From CAKSIW01 sp045576435 (lineage in GTDB: Bacteria > Bacillota > Clostridia > Monoglobales > Monoglobaceae): a stretch of DNA of 15,056 nt. Under the pieces are notes generated by a model, which was given only the letters and a program-made list of their open reading frames with translations, did not search any database and was not told the DNA's origin. This document shows, piece after piece, positions 1 to 7,942 of this stretch (positions within the stretch are counted from its first letter, which is position 1; every line of letters begins with the position of its first letter). The translations under genes and the position numbers were made by a program. Location: contig JAZNGL010000087.1 in assembly GCA_045576435.1 (NCBI GenBank), forward strand, positions 1-15,056. Direction: 5' to 3'.

Positions 1-3000
1 ATTACAACAATTGATTCGCTTTTGAGTGCAACTGTGCCATCTGAGGAATATGAAAAAAAGTCTATTAGTCTGAAGATTGATGATGAAATAGAGATTGAAG
101 ATTTATGCTCTATAATGGTGGATTTTGGGTATAAGCGTGAGGATATGGTTGAAGGCAGAGGCCAATTCAGCGTGCGTGGAGGAATATTTGATTATTTTCC
201 TTTCTGGAGTGAAACGGCAATAAGAATCGAGTTTTTTGATAATTTAGTTGACTCCATCAGACGTTTTTATCCGGAAACACAGCGAACAATCGAGGGGAAT
301 GAAGTTGAAGCTCGCATTACTCCTGCGGATGAAATTGTAACAGACGAAGAAATGCGTCAAAATACAATACTTACACTTTCTAAAGAAATCACAAAGCTCG
401 AAAAAAAAGCAGAATTAACAGAAGAGAATATAAAACTTATAGCAACACTTAAACGGGATGTTGAAAGAATTAAGTCGGGAGTTACTTTTCCTTCGCGAGA
501 CAAGTATATACCATATCTTTATTCAAAAAAAATTCCAACAATTGCGGAATATATTTCGGATGATTTTATTGTTTTTATCGATGATGTGGCAAGAGTGAAT
601 GAAACAGATAATATCAGCAAATCTCGTTTTAACGATACTGTGAAAGACTTGATTTCTCGTGGAATAATAATTGGAAACAATATAAAATATAGCAGAGAAA
701 GAATTGAAACGATAAAAGAAATATGCGAAAAAGCATTTGTTATTGGACTAAATCCTTTAACACATTCAAACGCGGATTTTAAACCTAAAAAATTGGTTAA
801 TTTCACAGCGAAAAGTCTCAACAATTATAATGGTAAACTAGAATTCTTTTATGATGCGCTGAGCTTTTATCAAAAAAATAAATATAGAACGATTATTCTT
901 GCGGGTTCTGAAAGACGAGCTGAAAATCTTTGCAAACAATTAGAGGATGAAGGAATAATATGCACTCTTGCAAAAGAATTTGATTTGCTTCCTGAGGAGA
1001 GTAAAATTTTAATAACTCATGGCGGTATTTCGAGAGGATTTGAATATCCGCTTATCAGAGTTGTTGTTATAAGTGATAAAGAAATATTTGGCAAGGAACG
1101 AAAAAAACGAAGAAGGTTTAAGGTTGATAAAAAGAATAAAATTGATAGTTTCACAGATTTGAATGTGGGCGATTTTGTTGTTCATCAAAACCATGGAATC
1201 GGACAATATGTAGGTATTGAACGATTGACGGTTGAAGGTGTTGAAAAAGACTATTTAAAGATAATTTATAAGGGCGGAGATAGCCTTTATGTGCCTGCGG
1301 AACAACTTAATCTGATTTATAAGCATATTGGAACGGGAAGTGGTCAGGCAAAACTTAACCGTTTGGGCGGACAAGAATGGGATAGGGCAAAGCAAAGAGT
1401 TAAGGATTCGTGTCAGGACATGGCAAAGGAATTGCTTGAGCTTTACGCACAACGTGAAGCAAGTCGGGGTATCCAGTTCTCAACTGATACTGAATGGCAA
1501 CGTGATTTTGAGGCGGCTTTCCCTTATGATGAAACAGATGATCAACTTCGCTCAATTAACGAGGTTAAAGCGGATATGGAAAAAGCAAGACCTATGGAAC
1601 GTCTGCTTTGTGGTGATGTTGGTTATGGAAAAACGGAGGTTGCAATGCGTGCCGCGTTCAAGGCTGTGATGAGTGGATATCAGGTTGCATATCTTGTGCC
1701 AACAACAATTCTTGCAAATCAACATTATAATAATTTCAAACAGAGAATGAAAGATTATCCTGTTAATATTGCGACCCTTTCGAGATTTTGCACTGCAACA
1801 CAACAAAAGCGTGTGGTGGAGGGACTTAAAAACGGAGAAGTTGATATTGTTATTGGAACTCATAAACTCTTGCAAAAGTCAATTCATTTTAAAAAGCTAG
1901 GGCTTTTGATAATTGATGAAGAACAACGTTTTGGCGTTGGACATAAAGAGCGAATAAAAGAAATGAAAAAAGAAATTGATGTTTTAACTCTTTCTGCAAC
2001 ACCAATACCAAGAACTCTTCATATGTCAATGTCGGGGATTCGGGATATGAGTGTTATTGCAGAACCTCCTGGTGACAGATATCCGGTGGCAACATATGTT
2101 TTGGAATATGATAAAGATATTATTCGAGAAGCAATTGTAAAAGAATTGGGACGTGGTGGCCAGGTTTATTATCTTCATAATCGTGTTCAGGGGATAGATA
2201 GAGCTGTATCAGAAATTTCTGCGCTTGTTCCTGAGGCAAGAGTGGCATCTGCACATGGAAGAATGTCTGAACAAGAACTTGAAAGTGTTATGCTTGATGT
2301 TTCAGATGGTGTGATTGATGTTCTTGTTTGCACAACCATAATTGAAACAGGTCTTGACATTGCAAATGTTAACACTATAATAATTGAGGATGCAGACAGG
2401 CTTGGATTGGCACAACTATATCAATTAAGAGGCAGAGTCGGGCGTTCAAATCGACTTGCATATGCTTATCTGACTTTCAGAAGAGACAAGGTGCTGAGTG
2501 AAGAAGCACAAAAAAGACTTCGGGCAATAAGTGAGTTTACAGAGTTTGGTTCGGGCTTTAAAATTGCATTAAGGGATTTGGAAATCCGTGGAACAGGAAA
2601 CGTAATAGGCCCGCAACAAAGTGGGCACATGGAAAGCGTTGGATATGAGATGTATTGCAGATTGCTTTCTGAAGCAGTTGGTGAGATGCGAGGAATTGAA
2701 ACAGAGCCAGAGATTGAAACAACAATTGATATGCCTGTTAGTGCATATATTCCTGAAAAATATATATCGGCACATGGCCAAAGAATAAGCGCATATAAAA
2801 AAATTGCAGCTATTGAAAGCCGAGAAGATTTAGGCGATGTATATGATGAACTTCTTGACAGATATGGCGATGTTCCATGTGTTGTTGAAAATCTTATGGA
2901 TATTGCATTGATAAAAAGACTCGCTTCTGAAAAGAAGATAACAGAGGTCAAAGGTGAAAAAACACAGATAAATCTATATTTTAATCCCGAAAATGCGCCA

Positions 3001-3153
3001 GACCTTACAAATGTTATTAATATGGCGGGTGACTATAAAAATAATGTATCAATAAAAACAGGAACAAAACCAAGGATAGTATTCAGATTTGATGAAGAAA
3101 AAGACAGTAAAAAATATTTAAATATTATTGAAAAATTTATTCAAAAAGTATAG
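1..3153 (+). CDS. mfd: Transcription-repair coupling factor Mfd (5'-truncated by window edge)
   Basis: Mfd is an ATP-driven DNA translocase that removes RNA polymerase stalled at lesions and recruits UvrA for nucleotide excision repair. The reading frame is open from base 1, giving 1050 visible residues against about 1150-1180 for the family, so roughly 120 N-terminal residues and the start lie outside. In visible-fragment numbering: the UvrB-like region contains GQFSVRGGIFDYFPF; the CarD-like RNA polymerase interaction domain spans about 386-445 (VGDFVVHQNHGIGQYVG); Walker A is GDVGYGKT at 538-545; the DEEQ box is at 639-642, followed by RFG; SATPIPRTL is motif III; QLRGRVGRS at 808-816 is motif VI. 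The translocation (TRG) motif starts RGTGN at 863, and the C-terminal domain covers about 900-1050. All catalytic motifs look intact. The gene ends just before a candidate promoter for the next gene. Confidence 0.97.
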   Translation: MTTIDSLLSATVPSEEYEKKSISLKIDDEIEIEDLCSIMVDFGYKREDMVEGRGQFSVRGGIFDYFPFWSETAIRIEFFDNLVDSIRRFYPETQRTIEGNEVEARITPADEIVTDEEMRQNTILTLSKEITKLEKKAELTEENIKLIATLKRDVERIKSGVTFPSRDKYIPYLYSKKIPTIAEYISDDFIVFIDDVARVNETDNISKSRFNDTVKDLISRGIIIGNNIKYSRERIETIKEICEKAFVIGLNPLTHSNADFKPKKLVNFTAKSLNNYNGKLEFFYDALSFYQKNKYRTIILAGSERRAENLCKQLEDEGIICTLAKEFDLLPEESKILITHGGISRGFEYPLIRVVVISDKEIFGKERKKRRRFKVDKKNKIDSFTDLNVGDFVVHQNHGIGQYVGIERLTVEGVEKDYLKIIYKGGDSLYVPAEQLNLIYKHIGTGSGQAKLNRLGGQEWDRAKQRVKDSCQDMAKELLELYAQREASRGIQFSTDTEWQRDFEAAFPYDETDDQLRSINEVKADMEKARPMERLLCGDVGYGKTEVAMRAAFKAVMSGYQVAYLVPTTILANQHYNNFKQRMKDYPVNIATLSRFCTATQQKRVVEGLKNGEVDIVIGTHKLLQKSIHFKKLGLLIIDEEQRFGVGHKERIKEMKKEIDVLTLSATPIPRTLHMSMSGIRDMSVIAEPPGDRYPVATYVLEYDKDIIREAIVKELGRGGQVYYLHNRVQGIDRAVSEISALVPEARVASAHGRMSEQELESVMLDVSDGVIDVLVCTTIIETGLDIANVNTIIIEDADRLGLAQLYQLRGRVGRSNRLAYAYLTFRRDKVLSEEAQKRLRAISEFTEFGSGFKIALRDLEIRGTGNVIGPQQSGHMESVGYEMYCRLLSEAVGEMRGIETEPEIETTIDMPVSAYIPEKYISAHGQRISAYKKIAAIESREDLGDVYDELLDRYGDVPCVVENLMDIALIKRLASEKKITEVKGEKTQINLYFNPENAPDLTNVINMAGDYKNNVSIKTGTKPRIVFRFDEEKDSKKYLNIIEKFIQKV

Positions 3154-3179
3154 CCAATTTTAAAAATATGATGTATAAT
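3151..3179 (+). promoter_or_regulatory. Candidate sigma-A promoter for the foldase-FHA-SEDS-PBP-truA-hflX operon
   Basis: A perfect -10 hexamer TATAAT lies at 3174-3179. Exactly 17 nt upstream is TAGCCA at 3151-3156, which matches the -35 consensus TTGACA at four of six positions and overlaps the mfd stop codon. A transcript would start near 3186, about 32 nt before the foldase ATG. No comparably good promoter is seen in the short gaps downstream as far as 9954, so this may drive the whole cluster. The call rests on sequence match only. Confidence 0.5.
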
Positions 3180-3217
3180 AAAATTGTGTAATCAGAAAGA
3201 AATGGAGAATCATATTT

Positions 3218-4756
3218 ATGGAAAATGAAAAAAGAATAGAGAATGAAGAAGTTTTAAATGAAGAGACTGAAATAGTTGAAAACCAGGAAACTGAAGAAAA
3301 TGAGAAAGTTGAAGTGGTTGAAGTTCCTGACGCAGGAGAAAGCGAGATACTTGAAGTAGCTGAAATTCCTGACGCAGAGGAGAATGAGATAGTTGAAGTG
3401 ACTAAAGCTTCTGACACAGAAGAAAGTGAAGATGTTTGTGATGAAAACGAATGTGCGGATGAGGAAACAGAATTGGAAAGCACAGATGAGACAGAATTTG
3501 TGATGGATGATGAAGATGCAGAATCCATGATTCTTTTTGATGAAGATGCTGAGGCTTTCCAGACAGAGTTTAAAAAACAAAGATTAAAGAAGCTTGCTTC
3601 AAAAATAAGTGTAATAGTTGCAGCTATTGTAGTTATATTTGCTATATGGCATGTATGTGTTACTAATGGTATTGGAAGCAACACTGTGGTCAGCAATCCA
3701 ATTGAAGCAAGATTGATGTCGCGTGATGATGAAACAGCAAAATATGATATCAAATATGAAAACCCTGTAATGTCAATAGTTAAGGGTAAAGATGCACCAG
3801 CACTCACCATTAATAATGTTGGGGTGAGCCGTGGGTTGCTTCAATATATGACTAACTCAATGGCTCTTAACGAAGTTGTTGCACTCATACAAAGTGGCGA
3901 AAAAGTTGACCTTAACAACTTTGATTGGAATGCAGAAAAAAAGGGCACGAAACTTTCATATCTTGAATATGTAAAAGGACAAGCAGTTAATTCACTTGTT
4001 ACGTATTGTGCTTTGCTTTCAGAGGGCAAGAAAAATGGTGTTAATTTCACTGAGAAAGATGAAAAAGAACTTAGCGATTGGATTGATGGATTAAAACAAC
4101 AATATGGAGATCAATATGATGAAGTTCTCAAAAAAAGTGGATATGATGACGAAAAGACTTTAATTGAGTTCCAAAGAATACAAGCGTTGATGCAAATGGT
4201 ATATAATGACATTTTTGAAAATGCTGAAAAATATGTATCTTTAGAAGATGCAAAAAATATGGCTGATGAATCCAAAATAACCGCTAAACATATAATGATT
4301 ACTCCTGATTCAAGTGAAATAACAGAGGAATTGGATGAAGAAGAGGCAAAGAAAGAACTTGAGGAAGAAGTAGACTCTGCAAAGAAAAAAGCAGAAGATG
4401 TTCTTGCTAAAATTAAAGCAGGCGAAGATTTTGATGAGTTAATGGCTGCAAATAGTGGAGATAGTCAGCAACCTAAATCGGGATATACTTTTTCAAACGA
4501 TGAAAAAAATCTTCCAAAAGAGTTTGTTGATGCGGCATTTGAACTTGAACTTGGTGAAGTTAGTGATGTTGTTGAGACAAGTTTTGGCTATCACATAATA
4601 AAACGTGTTGACAGAATGCTTAGCGCTGATGAGTGTTTGGATGTGATTAACAAAAAATCAAAAACGAAACTTAATAAGAATATTTATGATAATATGTCGG
4701 TGACAGTTAACCTTTACGAATTTTTAGGTAATATGGTTAATTCCGAGCAAAAATAA
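3218..4756 (+). CDS. Membrane-anchored PPIC (parvulin) foldase with acidic repeat tail, PrsA/SurA-like
   Basis: This 512-residue protein is probably a peptidyl-prolyl cis-trans isomerase that helps proteins fold outside the membrane. Residues 1 to about 120 are a very acidic, Glu-rich cytoplasmic segment containing four 14-residue imperfect repeats (18-73). A basic patch (KKQRLKKLASK) precedes one transmembrane helix at about 128-148. After that comes a SurA_N-like helical region (about 190-340) and a parvulin domain (about 354-467) with the conserved histidines H358 (AKHIMI) and H459 (FGYHIIKR). An extra acidic stretch of about 25 residues sits between the first strand and helix of the parvulin fold. 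There is no lipobox, so it is anchored by the helix rather than as a PrsA lipoprotein. The ATG has GGAG at 3204-3207, 10 nt upstream. The fold assignment is firm; the clients are unknown. Confidence 0.88.
   Translation: MENEKRIENEEVLNEETEIVENQETEENEKVEVVEVPDAGESEILEVAEIPDAEENEIVEVTKASDTEESEDVCDENECADEETELESTDETEFVMDDEDAESMILFDEDAEAFQTEFKKQRLKKLASKISVIVAAIVVIFAIWHVCVTNGIGSNTVVSNPIEARLMSRDDETAKYDIKYENPVMSIVKGKDAPALTINNVGVSRGLLQYMTNSMALNEVVALIQSGEKVDLNNFDWNAEKKGTKLSYLEYVKGQAVNSLVTYCALLSEGKKNGVNFTEKDEKELSDWIDGLKQQYGDQYDEVLKKSGYDDEKTLIEFQRIQALMQMVYNDIFENAEKYVSLEDAKNMADESKITAKHIMITPDSSEITEELDEEEAKKELEEEVDSAKKKAEDVLAKIKAGEDFDELMAANSGDSQQPKSGYTFSNDEKNLPKEFVDAAFELELGEVSDVVETSFGYHIIKRVDRMLSADECLDVINKKSKTKLNKNIYDNMSVTVNLYEFLGNMVNSEQK
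3269..3436 (+). repeat. Four tandem 42-bp (14-residue) acidic repeats inside the foldase gene
   Basis: The units are 3269-3310, 3311-3352, 3353-3394 and 3395-3436, all in frame and with no gap. They encode EIVENQETEENEKV, EVVEVPDAGESEIL, EVAEIPDAEENEIV and EVTKASDTEESEDV. The middle two are the most alike, sharing PDA followed by an acidic run; the outer two are more diverged. The pattern suggests an in-frame tandem duplication in a disordered acidic tail on the cytoplasmic side of the membrane. Confidence 0.8.
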
Positions 4757-4762
4757 TATAAA

Positions 4763-4790
4763 AGGAGGGAGATTTTTCAATCTCCCTCTT
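4763..4790 (+). other. 12-bp RNA hairpin in the foldase-FHA intergenic gap
   Basis: AGGAGGGAGATT (4763-4774) pairs with AATCTCCCTCTT (4779-4790) around a TTTC loop. This gives 12 pairs, 11 Watson-Crick and one G-U. It begins 7 nt after the foldase stop. No T-run follows on the plus strand, so it does not look like an ordinary intrinsic terminator. It may stabilise or process the transcript or lower expression of the downstream genes. The left arm contains a perfect AGGAGG that the fold would bury. Confidence 0.7.
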
Positions 4791-4798
4791 GGTGAAAT

Positions 4799-4803
4799 GG
4801 GGA
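4799..4803 (+). promoter_or_regulatory. Ribosome binding site favouring the ATG at 4809
   Basis: GGGGA at 4799-4803 ends 5 nt before the ATG at 4809. The alternative in-frame ATG at 4797 overlaps this motif and has only GGTG at 4791-4794, two bases away, which is too close. The inner ATG is therefore preferred. Confidence 0.5.
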
Positions 4804-4808
4804 TTTTT

Positions 4809-5297
4809 ATGTCAGTTTACAGTCTGGTGTCATCTCTTTTGAGTTATGTGTTCACAACAATTATATATTTATTTATTTTTAGCGTAATTGCACTTATCTA
4901 TATGGATATTAAGAAAATGAATAAGAATGAAAATGTGGTTGAAACAGATAATGACATATGTGATGATGAAATGATTGAAAAGGAAGAAAAAACCGCAGTT
5001 TTACGTACAATAAAAACAGATAAAGCAGCAGAAAGCGGCATGAAAACATTTTATCGTATTGGAGAGGAACCAATTGTTATTGGTAGAGGAAAAATGTGCG
5101 ATATAGTGATTGAAAATATGTTTTTATCGGTGGAACATTGCCAGATTTGGTGTGAAGATGATGTTTGGTATATTGGCGATATGGGTAGTAAAAACGGAAC
5201 ATATCTTAACGATGTGGAACTGACCCGAGTGATGACATTGAATGATGGAGATGAAATTTCCTTTGGCGGTGTTGCCATGACGTTTGAAGAGGAATAG
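4809..5297 (+). CDS. Membrane-anchored FHA-domain protein
   Basis: FHA domains bind phosphothreonine peptides, and this one is tethered to the membrane. It has 162 residues from the ATG at 4809; an in-frame ATG at 4797 would add four. One hydrophobic N-terminal helix (about 4-30, SLLSYVFTTIIYLFIFSVIA) is followed by a charged linker and a C-terminal FHA domain. The domain shows the diagnostic residues: GR at 92-93 (IGRGKMCDI), S107 and H110 (SVEH), and NGT at 129-131 (GSKNGTYLND). With the helix at the N-terminus and a charged linker, the FHA domain is most likely cytoplasmic. The gene sits 27 nt upstream of a SEDS glycosyltransferase gene, which in turn overlaps a class B PBP gene. The same order (fhaB, rodA, pbpA) is known in Actinobacteria. 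The inferred role is a phosphorylation-dependent scaffold for the SEDS-PBP pair. No Ser/Thr kinase gene is present in the window. Confidence 0.88.
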   Translation: MSVYSLVSSLLSYVFTTIIYLFIFSVIALIYMDIKKMNKNENVVETDNDICDDEMIEKEEKTAVLRTIKTDKAAESGMKTFYRIGEEPIVIGRGKMCDIVIENMFLSVEHCQIWCEDDVWYIGDMGSKNGTYLNDVELTRVMTLNDGDEISFGGVAMTFEEE

Positions 5298-5324
5298 TTA
5301 ATTCTTGTTTGGGAGTGATTGCTT

Positions 5325-6563
5325 ATGAAACATGTGAACTATAAGCTGCCTGCGTATTTGTTAATAATGTTAAATATTTTAGGTTTTATTCTTCTTTATA
5401 TGGCAAATGGTTATCGTACCGATGTCTTATATGTTGGACTCGGAGTTATGGGAATGTTTGTTCTGATATATTCAATTTTGGTTGTTTGCCGTATGGGAGA
5501 TAAGTTTTTGGTGCTTATTGCATCAATGCTTATGTCTATTGGAATTTTGATGCTCTGCAGAATTGATATAGTAATTGGTGCAAGACAAATTTTGTGGATT
5601 GGTTTAGGCGGAATAACTTTTTTCGCAGCTTATTGTATATTTTATAATATTCGTTTTTGGGATAGACTATGGTTGCTTTATGCTTTGGCAGGGGTGTGCC
5701 TTTTTTTGATAACACTTATTTTCGGGAAGACTGTTAACGGTTCACGAAATTGGATTAGCATAGGAACATTTGCATTTCAACCTTCAGAAATAATTAAAAT
5801 TATCTATGTGATGTTTCTTGCATGTCGATATTCAAATAGCTTTAACAAGCCATTTCTCAAAGTTTCACCGATGTTGATGACGGGTATTGTGACATATGTT
5901 TACATATTGTTTTTAGTATTGCAACGAGATTGGGGTACAATTCTTGTTGTTTTTTCGATTTTTATATTTATGATTTATGTTTATGAGAACGATAGACGAT
6001 TTTTAATTTTCAATATTATTGCAGCAAGCATAGTAGCACTTTTAGGCTATAAATTGCTTTATCATATCCAGGTTCGTGTGGGAGTTTGGCTTAATCCATG
6101 GGAGGATATTTCGAACAAGGGCTACCAGATTGCTCAATCACTTTTTGCGATAGCATCAGGTGGCTATTTTGGACGCGGTATCGGAAATGGTTCGCCTAAT
6201 TATGTTCCGGAAGTGCATACGGATTTTATTTTTGCGGCAATATGTGAGGAGATGGGAGTTTTTGGTGGAGCAGCAGTAATAATATTATTTTTCCTTTTGG
6301 CATATCGTTGTTTTAAAATTACGCTTAATACTCAGAATGAATATAACAAGGCAGTGGGTCTTGGAATTTCGCTTATGTTTGCTGTGCAGACGTTTGTAAT
6401 AATTGGCGGAGTTATAAAATTTATTCCACTTACGGGAATAACGGTGCCATTTGTTAGTTATGGCGGCACGTCAATTGTTGTGAGTCTTGCGTCTTTAGGC
6501 ATAATGCAAGCAATTTCAGCTATAGAGGACAGAAGAGGAGGTGGGCATAATGAAGACAAATAA
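5325..6563 (+). CDS. SEDS-family peptidoglycan glycosyltransferase (RodA/FtsW/SpoVE)
   Basis: SEDS proteins polymerise lipid II into glycan strands, working with a class B PBP. This 412-residue protein has about 10-12 hydrophobic helices. It carries the family signatures NGSRNWI followed by FQPSEIIKI, the loop NPWEDISNKGYQIAQS with D261 in the place of the catalytic aspartate, VHTDFIFAAICEEMG, and the C-terminal LTGITVPFVSYGGTS. The ATG at 5325 is chosen because GGGAG (5311-5315) lies 9 nt upstream; an in-frame TTG at 5319 would be only 3 nt from it. Its end overlaps the PBP start by 14 nt, implying translational coupling. Pairing with a short class B PBP and an FHA protein argues for an elongation (RodA-like) rather than a strictly division-specific role, but sequence reading alone does not separate RodA, FtsW and SpoVE. 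Confidence 0.95.
   Translation: MKHVNYKLPAYLLIMLNILGFILLYMANGYRTDVLYVGLGVMGMFVLIYSILVVCRMGDKFLVLIASMLMSIGILMLCRIDIVIGARQILWIGLGGITFFAAYCIFYNIRFWDRLWLLYALAGVCLFLITLIFGKTVNGSRNWISIGTFAFQPSEIIKIIYVMFLACRYSNSFNKPFLKVSPMLMTGIVTYVYILFLVLQRDWGTILVVFSIFIFMIYVYENDRRFLIFNIIAASIVALLGYKLLYHIQVRVGVWLNPWEDISNKGYQIAQSLFAIASGGYFGRGIGNGSPNYVPEVHTDFIFAAICEEMGVFGGAAVIILFFLLAYRCFKITLNTQNEYNKAVGLGISLMFAVQTFVIIGGVIKFIPLTGITVPFVSYGGTSIVVSLASLGIMQAISAIEDRRGGGHNEDK
6536..6543 (+). promoter_or_regulatory. Strong ribosome binding site deciding the PBP start
   Basis: AGGAGGTG at 6536-6543 is a near-perfect Shine-Dalgarno sequence placed 6 nt before the ATG at 6550. It lies inside the end of the SEDS gene. An in-frame GTG at 6541 falls within this motif and is therefore not the start. 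Confidence 0.85.
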
Positions 6564-7929
6564 GCGGATAATATATGTTCTTATTGCTATATCAGCAATG
6601 TTTCTTTGTTTGCTCACATATTTGATGTATTTTAACATGTTCAACGCTGAAGAGGTTTCAACAAATCCATATAATCGAAGACAATGGGACGATGAAAGAT
6701 ATACCACTCGAGGAAGTATTTATGATAAAGACGGACTTGTGCTTGCAGAAACTGTTTATGATGAAGATGAAACAGCAAAACGAGTTTATTCTCAAGGAAG
6801 GTTATATAGTCATGTTATTGGATATTGTTCACAGGTATATGGAAAAAGTAACCTTGAGCGTGCATATGACTCGGAACTTTTGGGTAAGGATGACCTTGCT
6901 TTGTTTCAGGGCGACAAGAAAAAAGGCTTTGATTTAAATTTAACCATAAGTAATAAAATGCAAAAATATGCTTATGAACAAATGCGAGGTAAAAAAGGTG
7001 CATTAGTTGCATTGGATCCTAAGGATGGTGCGGTAATTGCTATGGTGAGTCTTCCTGATTTTGACCCTAATTCAGCATCTTTGGAAAAGTCGTGGAACGG
7101 AATTGTTGAGAATGAAGACACACCTCTTTTAGCTAGAACAATTCAGGGACTTTATCCTCCGGGCTCAACCTATAAGATTGTGACACTTGCATCTGCTTTT
7201 GAAAACGGAATGCAGGGGAGAGTATTTGAGGATACAGGTGCCTTTGAAATTGGCAATGTTAAAGTTGATAATTATAATAAAAAAGCATATGGAGAGATTA
7301 CGCTTGAAAGAGCGTTTCAATTATCAAGCAATCAGGTGTTTTGCACTGTTGGCAATGAGTTTGGAAGTGAAAAGGTGTTGGAAATCTCAGGGAGGTTTGG
7401 GATAGGTAAAGAGCCGATTTTTGATGTTCCAATGTCAAAAAGTCAGATTCAATATAAAAAAATGAATGATACGGATGCGGCGCTTGTGTCGATTGGTCAA
7501 GGCCAATTACTTGTAACACCGATGAATATGGCAGTTATTTGTAGTGCGGTTGCAAATGGTGGGAATATTGTCAGACCATATGTTGTTGATACCATAACAA
7601 AAAACGATACAATTATCAGGCGGGGAAAACGTGGATTTATGGCACGTGCAATTGATGAGACCTGTGCTGAATATTTAAAAGAACAGATGGTTGAGGTTGT
7701 CGCAAAAGGAACAGGAACTAAGGCACAGATAAGTGGAGTTACGGTTGCTGGCAAAACGGGAACGGCAGAAAACGAAAAGGAAAAAGACCATGCTTGGTTT
7801 GTTGGTTTTGCTCCTGCTGAAAATCCGGAAATCGCTGTTGCTGTTATATTAGAAAACAGAGGCGGCAGTGGTGGTGACCTTGCGGCACCGATTGCAAGAA
7901 ATGTTATGAAACAATATCTAAGCAAGTAA
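6550..7929 (+). CDS. Class B penicillin-binding protein (transpeptidase), short PbpA-like form
   Basis: This is a D,D-transpeptidase that cross-links peptidoglycan stem peptides outside the membrane and is a beta-lactam target. It has 459 residues. A short cytoplasmic tail precedes one signal-anchor helix (about 5-27). A small N-terminal region containing TTRGSIYDKDGLVLAE resembles the PBP dimer domain and is followed by the transpeptidase domain. The catalytic motifs are all present: S206-T-Y-K209 (PPGSTYK), S259-S-N261, and K402-T-G404 (AGKTGTAEN). It is shorter than FtsI or SpoVD (550-700 residues), lacks PASTA domains, and resembles actinobacterial PbpA in size. Overlap with the preceding SEDS gene supports a paired polymerase-transpeptidase. 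The truA gene follows after 13 nt. Confidence 0.95.
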   Translation: MKTNKRIIYVLIAISAMFLCLLTYLMYFNMFNAEEVSTNPYNRRQWDDERYTTRGSIYDKDGLVLAETVYDEDETAKRVYSQGRLYSHVIGYCSQVYGKSNLERAYDSELLGKDDLALFQGDKKKGFDLNLTISNKMQKYAYEQMRGKKGALVALDPKDGAVIAMVSLPDFDPNSASLEKSWNGIVENEDTPLLARTIQGLYPPGSTYKIVTLASAFENGMQGRVFEDTGAFEIGNVKVDNYNKKAYGEITLERAFQLSSNQVFCTVGNEFGSEKVLEISGRFGIGKEPIFDVPMSKSQIQYKKMNDTDAALVSIGQGQLLVTPMNMAVICSAVANGGNIVRPYVVDTITKNDTIIRRGKRGFMARAIDETCAEYLKEQMVEVVAKGTGTKAQISGVTVAGKTGTAENEKEKDHAWFVGFAPAENPEIAVAVILENRGGSGGDLAAPIARNVMKQYLSK

Positions 7930-7942
7930 TAGAGGGATAAAG

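Noticed and set aside
1328..1669. A 113-codon plus-strand frame inside mfd
   Set aside because: It overlaps the helicase core of mfd in another frame, with low-complexity, family-free sequence.
3187..3192. A WalR half-site TGTAAT upstream of the foldase gene
   Set aside because: No second half-site lies 11 bp away on either side. Single hexamers of this kind are common by chance.
3269..3436. Repeats at 3269-3436 as a CRISPR-like or mobile repeat array
   Set aside because: The units are contiguous with no spacers, diverged, in frame and coding. They are protein repeats.
3160..3810. A 216-codon minus-strand open frame rich in Ser, Thr and Phe, opposite the foldase gene
   Set aside because: It is the antisense of the Glu-rich repeat tail, where GAA and GAT codons read as Ser/Phe on the other strand. 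It has no recognisable domain and lies fully over a better-supported gene.
4763..4790. The foldase-FHA hairpin as an intrinsic terminator
   Set aside because: The stem is strong but is followed by GGTGAAATGG, with no T-run on the plus strand. I kept it as a hairpin of unknown role.
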